Assembly (NCBI GenBank): GCA_964603155.1
Contig: CAZRTZ010000001.1
Coordinates: 124,001 to 188,000 of the forward strand
Length of the DNA stretch: 64,000 nucleotides
Direction: 5' to 3'
From: VAUL01 sp964603155
GTDB lineage: Bacteria > Desulfobacterota > Desulfuromonadia > Desulfuromonadales > BM103
Below, piece by piece: positions 53,107-62,012 of the stretch. The position numbers and the translations under genes were made by a program. The number at the start of each line of letters is the position of its first letter. The stretch's first letter is position 1. The notes under the pieces were generated by a model. It made no database searches. It was not told the origin of the DNA and was given only the letters and a program-made list of their open reading frames with translations.

Positions 53107-54198
53107 TTAAAGGGAGTCGTCAAACTCCTCACTGCTCACTCCTACAACCCTGTCCAAAAGTCTGTCCAGCTCATCCCCGTTGTCGAACTCAAGCTCCAGA
53201 GGCGCCACCAGACACGGACGGGGAAGCATCGCGGCATCAAGCTTGACCGCATCCTTCTCTGTCGTAATTAAGAATTTGATATTTTGCCATGATTTAAGGA
53301 GTTTGTTCAACTGCTCCCCATGATAATCCTGATGATCGTCGAAAGCCACCGTCGCTGCCAGCTTTAGGCCACGTGCGCGCAGTGCTGCGAAAAAATCTTC
53401 CGGACGGGCAATCCCGGCAAAAGCCAGCACCTCCTCTCCATCCAGTGCCGACCAAGCCGCGCAGGTCCCGTCAAGGTACCGCAGCTTATCGCTGAGGCGA
53501 TGACGGCAGGCCGTCACCGGCCCGGCAAAGGGGATGTCCGGACGGACCTGTGCGGCATGAGTCAGCAGCACCAGACTGGCACGCTGCAGCGCTGTTGGCG
53601 GTTCACGCAAAGGTCCGCATGGCAGCATTTGACCGTTGCCAAAAGGAGCACGCGCATCAAGCAACACGATATCCAAATCGCGCCGGACCGCCAGGTGCTG
53701 AAAGCCATCATCGAGAACGACGACCTGAGCATCAGAATGCTCCGCAGCCAGCACCCCGAGCGCTCGCTTTCTGGCAACGTAGACCTTTAGGGCGGGGTTG
53801 CGCCTTGCCAACAGATACGGCTCATCACCGGCCTGCTGCGCAGTGAGGAGAATTCCACCATCGCCGTTGGCAACGCATCCGACAACGCCCTGAAAACCAC
53901 CACCGTAACCACGACTGACCACCGCCACCCGTAAGCCAAAGGCCAGCAGTTTCTTAACCACGGCATCCACAACCGGCGTCTTGCCGGTACCGCCCACAGT
54001 CAGGTTGCCGATGGAAATGACCGGCACCTTTGCTCGATAAGAGCGTTTCAGTCCGAGGCGATAAAGAAGCCACCGCACCTTGACCAGAGCACCAAAGAGC
54101 ATGGACCAGGGCCAAAGCAGAATGAAAAACGCCCAACTGCGGAGGTTGGACGGCCGTTGGTCAATCATGGTCCGATAGGTTTGCGCGAAAGGGCCCAT
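53107..54198 (-). CDS. lpxK: Tetraacyldisaccharide 4'-kinase
   Basis: Phosphorylates the 4' position of the lipid A disaccharide at the inner membrane. The 363-aa protein has a hydrophobic N-terminal segment (about 21-37), the P-loop GNLTVGGTGKTP (64-75), SRGYGGG and VLDDGFQHLAV. Its last residues GVSSEEFDDSL are encoded by a GTGAGGAGT-type repeat (53124-53144) and are probably not original. Starts seven bases after the waaA stop. Confidence 0.95.
   Translation of the reverse strand: MGPFAQTYRTMIDQRPSNLRSWAFFILLWPWSMLFGALVKVRWLLYRLGLKRSYRAKVPVISIGNLTVGGTGKTPVVDAVVKKLLAFGLRVAVVSRGYGGGFQGVVGCVANGDGGILLTAQQAGDEPYLLARRNPALKVYVARKRALGVLAAEHSDAQVVVLDDGFQHLAVRRDLDIVLLDARAPFGNGQMLPCGPLREPPTALQRASLVLLTHAAQVRPDIPFAGPVTACRHRLSDKLRYLDGTCAAWSALDGEEVLAFAGIARPEDFFAALRARGLKLAATVAFDDHQDYHGEQLNKLLKSWQNIKFLITTEKDAVKLDAAMLPRPCLVAPLELEFDNGDELDRLLDRVVGVSSEEFDDSL
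53124..53144. repeat. ACTCCTCAC-type repeat forming the lpxK 3' end
   Basis: ACTCCTCACTGCTCACTCC on the plus strand. It encodes part of the C-terminal tail of LpxK in frame. Confidence 0.55.
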
Positions 54199-54205
54199 AA
54201 GCTCG

Positions 54206-55501
54206 TCAATGAGGTAAATGCCTGTCGATCACGGCCATGGTGCGCTGCGTGGCCCCGCGATTCTGCAGGAGCAGATTGTATCCGTTTTCGCCGATCCTCT
54301 GACGTTCGACCGGATTTTCGATCAGTAAGCGAACCTGATGATACAGATCATCGCGATCGGCAACGCAAAGCCCACCTTGGGACCTGCGCATCAGCCCGGC
54401 AATTTCCTTGAAGTTCTGCATGTGAGAACCGTAAACGACGGGTTTTCTGAGCAACGCGGCCTCCAGGATATTATGCCCGCCTACCGGAACCAGGCTGCCA
54501 CCGACAAAGACGATATCCGCCATGGCATAGAAAGTCAGCATCTCTCCTACCGTATCGACCAGCAACACCTCACCGGTCTGCAGGTCATGCCGTTCTTCAG
54601 CAATGGCCGAACGCAGAACGTGATGCAGTTTGAGCTGGCCAAGCTCGTCGGCAACCTGCCGAATCCGCTCAGGACGGCGCGGGACAAGAACAAGAAACAG
54701 CCGGGGATGAATTTCGAGCAGCTGCCGATAGACTTCCGCCACCAAAAGCTCTTCTCCGGCATGGGTGCTTCCCGCAACCCAGACCAGACTATCGACCGGC
54801 AGGCGGAATGTCCGCAACAGTTCTTCTCGTGGTGAGGAGGCAACCACTGGTTCTGGCATGTCAAACTTGAGGTTGCCGGTAACCATGATCTGCTCCGGTC
54901 TGGCGCCCAGCAAGCGGATGCGGCGGGCATCCAAAGCCGTCTGCATGCAAAAGGTGCTGACGCCGGCGAGAACCGGCTTAAGGAGACGACCGGCCATAAC
55001 ATAGCGTTTCAGCGAACGATCGGAGATCCGCCCATTGACCACGACGATGGGAATCCCCTGCCGGTTCGCCGCATGGATAAAGTTCGGCCAGATTTCTGTT
55101 TCCATCAGGATCACGACCGACGGCCTGATGCGCTTCAAGACCCTGCGGACAACCCAACTCAAATCGAAGGGGAAGAAGATACATTGATCAACTTCAGGGA
55201 TGTTCAGAGCCACTTCCCGGCCGGTTTCAGTGACGTGAGACAAGAGCAGGAATGCGTCCGGATGTCTCTCACGCAACACCCGGAGAAGCGGTGCGACTGC
55301 GCGGGTTTCGCCAACAGAGACAGCGTGAACCCAGATGACGCGGCGATCACGGAACTGTTCGGCAAAGCCCTTGGCATAAGAACCGAGACGCTCCCGTATT
55401 CCCCGGCGGGTCTTGCCGTATTTGAGACCACGCAGCAGGTAATAGGGAACCAGTATCAGCGCCGCGCAGCACAGAATCAGGTCATATAGCCGATAAACCA
55501 T
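54206..55501 (-). CDS. waaA: 3-deoxy-D-manno-octulosonic acid transferase
   Basis: KdtA/WaaA attaches Kdo to lipid IVA. The 431-aa GT30 protein has an N-terminal anchor (about 8-26), RERLGSYAKGF, IWVHAVSVGETRAVAPLL, ILMETEIWPNFIHAANRQGI, and FVGGSLVPVGGHNILEAALL. Whether it adds one or two Kdo cannot be told. Its first 20 bases overlap the acyltransferase gene upstream. Confidence 0.95.
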   Translation of the reverse strand: MVYRLYDLILCCAALILVPYYLLRGLKYGKTRRGIRERLGSYAKGFAEQFRDRRVIWVHAVSVGETRAVAPLLRVLRERHPDAFLLLSHVTETGREVALNIPEVDQCIFFPFDLSWVVRRVLKRIRPSVVILMETEIWPNFIHAANRQGIPIVVVNGRISDRSLKRYVMAGRLLKPVLAGVSTFCMQTALDARRIRLLGARPEQIMVTGNLKFDMPEPVVASSPREELLRTFRLPVDSLVWVAGSTHAGEELLVAEVYRQLLEIHPRLFLVLVPRRPERIRQVADELGQLKLHHVLRSAIAEERHDLQTGEVLLVDTVGEMLTFYAMADIVFVGGSLVPVGGHNILEAALLRKPVVYGSHMQNFKEIAGLMRRSQGGLCVADRDDLYHQVRLLIENPVERQRIGENGYNLLLQNRGATQRTMAVIDRHLPH

Positions 55502-56153
55502 ACGTTTTCAAACGCTCCACAGCACGCTGCTCATTGGCTTCCATGGCAGACTGAACCCGCAGGCGGAATTGCTCGGGTGATTCGGCCTTATCATAATACA
55601 GCGGTTTGCCAAAGGCGTAGACACCGCGCCCGAAAGGATACGGCAGCAAAAAACGGTCCCAGGAGGCAAAGCGCCGCCCGCGACTGCAGACAAACGCCAT
55701 CGGCACTATCGGTCGTCCGGTCAGGCGCGCCAGTTGCACGACCCCTTCCTTGACCTCATGCCGCGGCCCCTTCGGCCCATCCGGAGTAATGACCAGATCG
55801 CACGGATCGTCGGCCAGCGCCAGCATCTCCCGGAAAGCGGCACGTCCGCCTCTGGTCGATGAACCGCGCACCGCACCAATCCCCATAACCGCCATGGTGC
55901 GGGCGATGTATTCGCCATCAGTCGAGGCACTGATCAGCACCTTGGCCCCCAACCCGTGGTAACCACGGGCCATAAGGAACAACTGATCATGCCAGAAGGC
56001 CAGGATCACCGCTTGGTTTGATGCCCATAAGGCGCGCAGCGGCTCATCCCCGACGACATCGATCCGCTGACAACGATGGATCAAGCGGATCAGAAAAGCC
56101 GCCAGCCATGGACCCGCCTTCAGCAGAAACCGCTGCAAGAGCGGGTGCTTCAT
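55482..56153 (-). CDS. DUF374-type lysophospholipid acyltransferase
   Basis: A 223-aa protein of the DUF374/PlsC-like group commonly found between msbA and waaA. FWHDQLFLM and RGSSTRGGRAAFREML with TPDGPKGPRHEVKEG are diagnostic. The family usually shows an HRDGE motif; here the same place reads STDGE. It may acylate lipid A or a phospholipid. Starts with an ATGA overlap on msbA. Confidence 0.8.
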   Translation of the reverse strand: MKHPLLQRFLLKAGPWLAAFLIRLIHRCQRIDVVGDEPLRALWASNQAVILAFWHDQLFLMARGYHGLGAKVLISASTDGEYIARTMAVMGIGAVRGSSTRGGRAAFREMLALADDPCDLVITPDGPKGPRHEVKEGVVQLARLTGRPIVPMAFVCSRGRRFASWDRFLLPYPFGRGVYAFGKPLYYDKAESPEQFRLRVQSAMEANEQRAVERLKTYGLSAI

Positions 56154-57889
56154 TCCATATCCCTGAACTGCATGGCACAAAGTTTCTGATAAAGGGGACA
56201 GCGCTGCTGCAATTCCTGATGAGGGCCGACATCCTGGATCCGTCCATCCTCGATCACCACGATTTTGTCGGCATTGACGATTGTCGACAGGCGGTGGGCG
56301 ATGACGAAGGTCGTGCGGTTTTTCATCAAATTGTTCAATGCCATTTGCACGGCCGCTTCGCTTTCCGAGTCCAGGGCACTCGTTGCCTCGTCAAGAATCA
56401 GAATCGGGGCATCCCGCAGGATCGCGCGGGCAATGCACAGGCGCTGACGCTGTCCGCCGGAGAGACGTACGCCGCGATCCCCTATTCTGGTCTCAAAACC
56501 ATTGGGCATTTCCAGGATAAAATCCTCGGCAAAGGCCTTGCGCGCCGCATCACGGATCTGCTCTTCACTGGCATCGCGCCGTCCATAGCTGATGTTGTTG
56601 CTGATGGTATCGTTAAACAGAAAAGTCTCCTGATCGACAAGAGCGATCTGATTTTTCAGACTTTCCAGGGTGATCTGGCGTAAATCCATGCCGTCGATGC
56701 TGATGCTGCCTTGCTGGGGATCGTAGAAGCGCGCCAGCAGTGCGGACACCGTCGACTTGCCCGCTCCGGACGGGCCGACCAGCGCGACGACTTCACCAGG
56801 CCTCGCCGTCAGAGTGAAGTCTTTCAGGACCGGCTCCTCATCGTAAGAAAAGTTGACCCCATCGAAGACGACTTCCCCCTTGACCTTGTCAAGCGGAACC
56901 GCATTCGGTGCGTTGCGGATTTCCGGAACTTCGTCGAGAGTCTCGAAGACGCGCTCGGCGGCGCCGACCGAGCGCTGCAAGGTGTTGCTGACCTTGGTCA
57001 GCCGCTTGACCGGGCCGTACATCAACAGAACCGAAGCCCCGAACGCGAACAGTTCACCCTGGGTGATGGCACCGGAGATCACGCGATGGAGCCCGTACCA
57101 GAACACCCCGGCAATCCCAAGAGAACCGAGCAGTTCGATGGCTGGCGCCGAAATCGAATCGTACTTGAGGGTCTTGCGGATGAATTTATAAAAGACCAGA
57201 TTTTCGGCACGGAACCGGTTGTTTTCCTGCCATTCGGTCCCAAAGGCCTTGATCACCTTGATCCCGGCGATACTTTCCTGGAGAACGGACGTCAGCGAGG
57301 CCATGGTCGCCTGGCTGCGCCGGGTATAATCCTTGATTTTGCGACCGATAACCGAAGCCGGAACGATCGCCGCAGGCAACACCAGAAAAGCGACACAAGC
57401 CAGTTTCCAGTCACTGTAGAATGCCGAGGCGGTAAGACCGATCAGAGCAAAGATTTCGCGGACCGACTCGACCAGAACGTCCGCGGCCGAGCGCTGCAGC
57501 ATGCCGACATCGTTGAGGATGCGCGACATCATTCCACCGGTGGTGTTCTGCGTGTAATAACGCATCGACAGGCCCATCGAATGCTCGTACAGGTCGTTGC
57601 GGATATCCTGCACCACCAGCTGCCCTGCGGTCTTGATGAAATATTCCTGAATATAACGTCCTGCCCCCTTGATCAGCGCCAGGGCAATGATGATGAAAGG
57701 AACAAAGTCAACCAGATAATAGTTTCCGGCGGCCAGAACCTTATCTACCAGCGGACGAACCAGCTGTGCCGAAGCGACATCAACGCCAGCGACAGCCAGC
57801 GATCCAAGCATGGCAAGACCGATCCGCCCGTAGTAGGGGCGGGAATAGCGCAGCAAGCGGCGATAGACATGCAATGACTGCTTACTCAA
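56150..57889 (-). CDS. msbA: Lipid A export ABC transporter
   Basis: Inner-membrane flippase for lipid A-core. The 579-aa protein has six membrane helices (about 20-300) and an ATPase with Walker A GPSGAGKST, signature LSGGQRQR and Walker B ILILDEATSALD. The start is TTG at 57889, sharing bases with the lpxB stop (TTGA) and with GGAG seven bases upstream; the frame extends 23 codons into lpxB without support. Length matches E. coli MsbA. Confidence 0.94.
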   Translation of the reverse strand: MSKQSLHVYRRLLRYSRPYYGRIGLAMLGSLAVAGVDVASAQLVRPLVDKVLAAGNYYLVDFVPFIIIALALIKGAGRYIQEYFIKTAGQLVVQDIRNDLYEHSMGLSMRYYTQNTTGGMMSRILNDVGMLQRSAADVLVESVREIFALIGLTASAFYSDWKLACVAFLVLPAAIVPASVIGRKIKDYTRRSQATMASLTSVLQESIAGIKVIKAFGTEWQENNRFRAENLVFYKFIRKTLKYDSISAPAIELLGSLGIAGVFWYGLHRVISGAITQGELFAFGASVLLMYGPVKRLTKVSNTLQRSVGAAERVFETLDEVPEIRNAPNAVPLDKVKGEVVFDGVNFSYDEEPVLKDFTLTARPGEVVALVGPSGAGKSTVSALLARFYDPQQGSISIDGMDLRQITLESLKNQIALVDQETFLFNDTISNNISYGRRDASEEQIRDAARKAFAEDFILEMPNGFETRIGDRGVRLSGGQRQRLCIARAILRDAPILILDEATSALDSESEAAVQMALNNLMKNRTTFVIAHRLSTIVNADKIVVIEDGRIQDVGPHQELQQRCPLYQKLCAMQFRDME

Positions 57890-59046
57890 TGGACCGCTCC
57901 CTGAACTGCTTTCTCTGTCATGAGCGACGCAAGCATCCTGGCCACGCGCTGCGAACAACCGGGGGCGCCGAGTCGCTCACGAACCGTCGCCAGCCCTGCC
58001 CTGATTTCGCCGGAATAGCGACTGCTGCCAAGAATCTCGAGAACCTCACCGGCAAGATTCTCCGCCGAAGCGGCCTCCTGGATAAACTCTTTGACGACGC
58101 CCTCACCAGCCACGATATTGGCCAGGCCGATGTGCGGCACCTTGACCAGGCGTTTGCCGATGGCATAGGTCAGGGGCGCCATCCGGTAAACGATGGCCAT
58201 CGGCGTCCCGGCCAGGGCAATCTGCAGGGTGACGGTACCGGACACGGCCAAAACCGCATCGCAGGCATTGGCCGCATCGTAAATATTCCCTTCCACGAGG
58301 GTCACCGGCAGGTGCCTGCCGGTCAGGGCCGCCTCGACATCGCTTCTGTCAAGCGTCTGCGCCACCGGCAGAAGAAACCTGATTTCCGGACGCTGTCGAT
58401 AAAGCAGATTCGCGGCATCGAGCATTACCCCGAGGTTGTAACGCAACTCGCTGCGCCGGCTGCCGGGAAAGATCCCTACCACGGGCTGGGCCGGGTCGAT
58501 GCCAAGCCGGTGCAAATAGGTTTCCCGCTCGGCGTCAATATGAAACTCGTCAAGCAGGGGGTGGCCGACGTACTCAACCTTAATCGGCAGCCCTTTGTAG
58601 AGTTCCGGCTCGAAAGGAAATATTGCCGCCAGACGGTCAACCACCGCGGCGATTTTTTTCACTCGTCCCTTTCGCCAGGCCCAGACCTGCGGGCTGACAT
58701 AGTAAAGCACCGGCACCCCCGCGCTCTTGGCCACTCTGGCCAGGCGCAGGTTGAAATCGGGAAAATCGATCAACACTAGGGCCGCAGGCCTGTCGGGACC
58801 GATCAGAATAGCTTTGAGCCGGTTGAACGCGCGGCGAATAACCGGCAAGTGCCCGATCACTTCAACCAGTCCCATTACGGAAATCTCTTCTCCGGGGACT
58901 ATGATTTCGCACCCGGCTTCCGCCATGCGCAGTCCGCCGGCACCGAAAAAATGCAACGACGGATCCGTTTCGCGCGCCGCACGGATCAGCTTTGAACCGT
59001 GAAGATCGCCGGAAGCCTCACCGGTGACAATCAGAACCTTCGGCAA
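57886..59046 (-). CDS. lpxB: Lipid-A-disaccharide synthase
   Basis: GT19 enzyme joining UDP-2,3-diacyl sugar with lipid X. The 386-aa protein opens MPKVLIVTGEASGDLHGSKL and has GAGGLRMAEAG, LIDFPDFNLRLA, YYVSPQVWAWR and FPGSRRSEL. It follows gnnB directly, so its substrate may carry a 3-amino sugar. Confidence 0.96.
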   Translation of the reverse strand: MPKVLIVTGEASGDLHGSKLIRAARETDPSLHFFGAGGLRMAEAGCEIIVPGEEISVMGLVEVIGHLPVIRRAFNRLKAILIGPDRPAALVLIDFPDFNLRLARVAKSAGVPVLYYVSPQVWAWRKGRVKKIAAVVDRLAAIFPFEPELYKGLPIKVEYVGHPLLDEFHIDAERETYLHRLGIDPAQPVVGIFPGSRRSELRYNLGVMLDAANLLYRQRPEIRFLLPVAQTLDRSDVEAALTGRHLPVTLVEGNIYDAANACDAVLAVSGTVTLQIALAGTPMAIVYRMAPLTYAIGKRLVKVPHIGLANIVAGEGVVKEFIQEAASAENLAGEVLEILGSSRYSGEIRAGLATVRERLGAPGCSQRVARMLASLMTEKAVQGAVH

Positions 59047-59047
59047 C

Positions 59048-60139
59048 TTACGCCTCTCTGATAGCAGCGATGACCCGATCCATCTGCGTTTCGGTCAGCT
59101 CCGGATAAATTGGCAGGGAGAGGCAACGCGCCGCAACCTGTTCGCTGACCGGCAGCGAGACATTCTTGCAGGCATCGGCGAAAACGTTCTGCCGGTGCAG
59201 GGGGATAGGATAGTAGATCGCCGAGGCGCAGCCGGCACTCGTGAGGGCGGCCTGCTGCGCTTCACGTTTGTTGGTCAACACGGTGTACTGGTGATAGACA
59301 TGCACACCCTTGCCATCCTCATGCGGAGGGGTTACCCCGGCGGAAAGCAGATGCTCGGAATAATAGTGGGCATTCCGGCGCCGCAGCCCGTTGAAGCGAT
59401 CGATATACCGCAGTTTCACCCTTAGAATTGCCGCCTGCATCTCGTCGAGGCGGCTGTTGTAGCCGATAATGTCGTGGTGGTAGCGCACCTTGCTGCCATG
59501 GTTGCGCAACATGCGCAACTGCTCGGCAAAGTGGTCATCATTGGTGGTCACCAGCCCGCCGTCACCGTAGCAGCCCAGGTTCTTGCTCGGGAAGAAAGAG
59601 AAACAGCCCAGTGTACCAATGCTGCCGGTCTGCCGGCCGGCATAAGTAGCGCCGAACGACTGAGCACAGTCTTCGACCAGCAGCAGGTTGTGAACATCGC
59701 ACAATTGCTGAAGCGAAGCCAGGTCTGCGGGCTGACCGAAGAGATGCACCGGCAGAATCGCCCTGGTCCTTGCGGTAATGGCCTTCTCGACCAGCACCGG
59801 GTCGAGATTGAATGTCTGTGGGTCGATATCGACGAAGACTGGGGTTCCGCCGACATAGGCAATCGCCTCGGCCGTTGCGATGAAGGTGAATGGCGAGGTG
59901 ATGACCTCGTCTCCGGGACCGATCCCTGCGGCACGCAAGGCCAGATGCAGGGCGTCGGTTCCCGACGATACGCCGATCGCATGGTTGACGCCGAGATACG
60001 CCGCAGCCTCCTTTTCGAAAGCCTGCCCTTCGGGGCCAAGGATATAGTGGCTGGTATCAAGGACACCGTGGAGGGCCTGGTCGATTTCATCCTTGAGCTG
60101 ACGGTATTGGACCTGAAGATCCACCATTGGAATCTGCAT
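59048..60139 (-). CDS. gnnB: UDP-GlcNAc3N-forming aminotransferase (GnnB)
   Basis: PLP enzyme of the DegT family, 363 aa, starting MQIPMVDLQVQYRQLKDEI with AGGA eight bases before the ATG at 60139. The PLP lysine is in CFSFFPSKNLGCYGDGGL and the aspartate in LLVEDCAQSFGA. Together with GnnA it would turn UDP-GlcNAc into UDP-GlcNAc3N, as shown for Acidithiobacillus ferrooxidans, where the pair also lies between lpxA and lpxB. Motifs alone do not prove the substrate; the location makes it likely. Confidence 0.82.
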   Translation of the reverse strand: MQIPMVDLQVQYRQLKDEIDQALHGVLDTSHYILGPEGQAFEKEAAAYLGVNHAIGVSSGTDALHLALRAAGIGPGDEVITSPFTFIATAEAIAYVGGTPVFVDIDPQTFNLDPVLVEKAITARTRAILPVHLFGQPADLASLQQLCDVHNLLLVEDCAQSFGATYAGRQTGSIGTLGCFSFFPSKNLGCYGDGGLVTTNDDHFAEQLRMLRNHGSKVRYHHDIIGYNSRLDEMQAAILRVKLRYIDRFNGLRRRNAHYYSEHLLSAGVTPPHEDGKGVHVYHQYTVLTNKREAQQAALTSAGCASAIYYPIPLHRQNVFADACKNVSLPVSEQVAARCLSLPIYPELTETQMDRVIAAIREA

Positions 60140-60151
60140 TGGAACGTTCCT

Positions 60152-60200
60152 TTCGTTATTCGTGTCAGAGAATCCGCTACGCGTTACGGGTGCTTCGTCA
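60152..60200. repeat. CGTTATTCGTGTCAG-type degenerate repeat
   Basis: TTCGTTATTCGTGTCAGAG, CTACGCGTTACGGGTG and CGTCACGGATTC words between the terminator-like hairpin and gnnB. Weak member of the GTGATNCG family. Confidence 0.35.
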
Positions 60201-60214
60201 CGGATTCTTCCCCG

Positions 60215-60251
60215 AAAAAACAAGGCGAGTCCGGCCTGAAGCCTCTCGCCT
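60215..60251 (-). terminator. Intrinsic terminator or attenuator between gnnA and gnnB
   Basis: On the minus strand, AGGCGAG and CTCGCCT form a stem with an inner GGC/GCC pair around TTCAG, followed by TG and six T. It lies 31 bases after the gnnA stop and 76 bases before the gnnB start, so it would reduce read-through within the lipid A genes. Confidence 0.55.
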
Positions 60252-60281
60252 GCGACGTAACTGCTACCGGCATGAGATCCT

Positions 60282-61229
60282 TCAGGCACTTACTTCATGC
60301 CACAACCGGTTGCTGATTTGCATGGCGATTTCAAGAGCGCGCTTGCCATCTTCTCCGGAAACAACCGGCTCAGTGCCGTCACGAACCGCGGCAATAAAAG
60401 CCTCGATCTCATCGCGCAGCGGATCGCCCTGGGGGAAAGCACGTTCCTCCATGACGATGTCCGGCAAGCCGGGGATCAGATTCGCACCCGGCTGCCGTTT
60501 GAATACGGCAATCGATCGATTCTGGTAATCGATCGAAAAGTAGGCGTCTTTTTGAAAGATGCGAATCTTGCGCAAGGTCTCGCGACTGGCACGGCTGGCC
60601 GTAACGTTGGCCACGCAACCGTTGGCAAACTGCAACCTTGCATTGGCGATATCGACCTCCCCCGAAAGTACCGGCAACCCCACCGAGTTGATGGTCGTGA
60701 TCGGATGGCGCACCAGACTGAGCAGGATATCGATATCGTGAATCATCAGGTCAAGGACGACATTGACATCAGTCCCGCGCGGCTTGAAAGGGGCAAGGCG
60801 ATGCGACTCGATGAACAGCGGGTTATCCAGAAGCCCGTCAAGCGCCTTGACTGCCGGGTTGAACCGCTCAAGATGCCCCACCTGCAGCACCAGTTTGCGT
60901 TCTGCCGCCAGAGTGATCAATTCTTCGGCCTCGGCCACCGTCTGGGTGATCGGCTTTTCCACCAGCACGTGACAGCCGGCCAGCAGGCTGTCACGTGCCA
61001 CAGCGTGATGAAATTGCGTGGGAACAGCGATCGAGACCAGATCGACCTTGCCCAGCAGTTCACGATGGTCGGTGAACGCGGCGCAACCGACCTCGGCGGC
61101 CACCTCGGCGGCGCGCTGCGGGTTGTTGTCGACGACGCCGACCAGCTCGACTCCGCCGTGACCGGCATATTTCTGAGCATGGAACCGGCCAAGGTAACCG
61201 ACCCCGAAAACCGCTGCACGCAGCATCAT
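60282..61229 (-). CDS. gnnA: UDP-GlcNAc 3-dehydrogenase (GnnA)
   Basis: Gfo/Idh/MocA-type oxidoreductase of 315 aa that would oxidise C3 of UDP-GlcNAc. The Rossmann loop is AVFGVGYLGRFHAQKYAG, VEKPITQTVAEAEEL holds the catalytic Lys (EKP), and DLMIHDIDILLSL the later His. The ATG at 61229 has AGGAG seven bases upstream. Placed between lpxA and gnnB, as in other bacteria with amide-linked lipid A. Confidence 0.85.
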   Translation of the reverse strand: MMLRAAVFGVGYLGRFHAQKYAGHGGVELVGVVDNNPQRAAEVAAEVGCAAFTDHRELLGKVDLVSIAVPTQFHHAVARDSLLAGCHVLVEKPITQTVAEAEELITLAAERKLVLQVGHLERFNPAVKALDGLLDNPLFIESHRLAPFKPRGTDVNVVLDLMIHDIDILLSLVRHPITTINSVGLPVLSGEVDIANARLQFANGCVANVTASRASRETLRKIRIFQKDAYFSIDYQNRSIAVFKRQPGANLIPGLPDIVMEERAFPQGDPLRDEIEAFIAAVRDGTEPVVSGEDGKRALEIAMQISNRLWHEVSA

Positions 61230-61239
61230 CACTTCGCTC

Positions 61240-62010
61240 CTAGCGGGCAATGCCACGCTGGCTCGCCTTGATAAAGGCGAGGAAGTGCTCGAGTTCCGGG
61301 GTCATCGCCAGTTCCTGTTCAATGCGGGACAACGCCTCTTCCATACGCAGGCCAGCACGGAACAGAAGCCGGTAGGCCTGCTTCAGCCCTCGTACGGTGT
61401 CTTCGGCAAAACCGCGCCGCTTCAGACCGATCAGGTTAAGACCGATGGTCTTGGCCCGGTCGCCCTGGGCCACCGTATACGGAGGAATATCCTGGGCAAT
61501 CATCGAGCCGCCGCTGATCATGGTATGACAACCAACGCGGCAGAACTGGTGTACCGCAACCAGACCGCCGAGAATCGCATTGTCCTCGACTTCGACATGC
61601 CCGGCCAGGGTGGCGGCATTGGCCATGACCACGCGGTTGTGCACGATGCAGTCGTGTGCCACGTGGGAGTAGGCCATCAACAGATTGTCGCTGCCGATGG
61701 TGGTGATGCCACCACCATCAACAGTGCCGCGGTGCAGTGTGGCAAATTCGCGAATCCGGTTACGGTCACCAATGACCAGGTGAGTTTCCTCCCCCTTGTA
61801 CTTCAGATCCTGGGGACCGGCCCCGACCGAAGCGAACTGAAAAATCTGGTTGTCCCGGCCGATGTCGGTCCAGCACTCGATCACGACGTGCGCCCCGATC
61901 CTGGTGCCGGAGCCGATCTTCACCTGCGGGCCAATGATGCTGTACGGTCCAACCGCAACATTTTCGTCGAGTTGTGCCGAGGGGTCGATGATGGCTGTCG
62001 GATGAATCAT
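61240..62010 (-). CDS. lpxA: UDP-sugar acyltransferase LpxA
   Basis: First acylation step of lipid A. The 256-aa left-handed beta-helix protein starts MIHPTAIIDPSAQLDENVAV and has AYSHVAHDCIVHNRVVMANA, NAATLAGHVEVEDN (catalytic His), AVHQFCRVG, and LKRRGFAEDTVRGL in the C-terminal helices. With gnnA next door, it may accept UDP-GlcNAc3N and make an amide instead of an ester; the residues controlling this cannot be judged by eye. Confidence 0.96.
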   Translation of the reverse strand: MIHPTAIIDPSAQLDENVAVGPYSIIGPQVKIGSGTRIGAHVVIECWTDIGRDNQIFQFASVGAGPQDLKYKGEETHLVIGDRNRIREFATLHRGTVDGGGITTIGSDNLLMAYSHVAHDCIVHNRVVMANAATLAGHVEVEDNAILGGLVAVHQFCRVGCHTMISGGSMIAQDIPPYTVAQGDRAKTIGLNLIGLKRRGFAEDTVRGLKQAYRLLFRAGLRMEEALSRIEQELAMTPELEHFLAFIKASQRGIAR

Positions 62011-62012
62011 GA

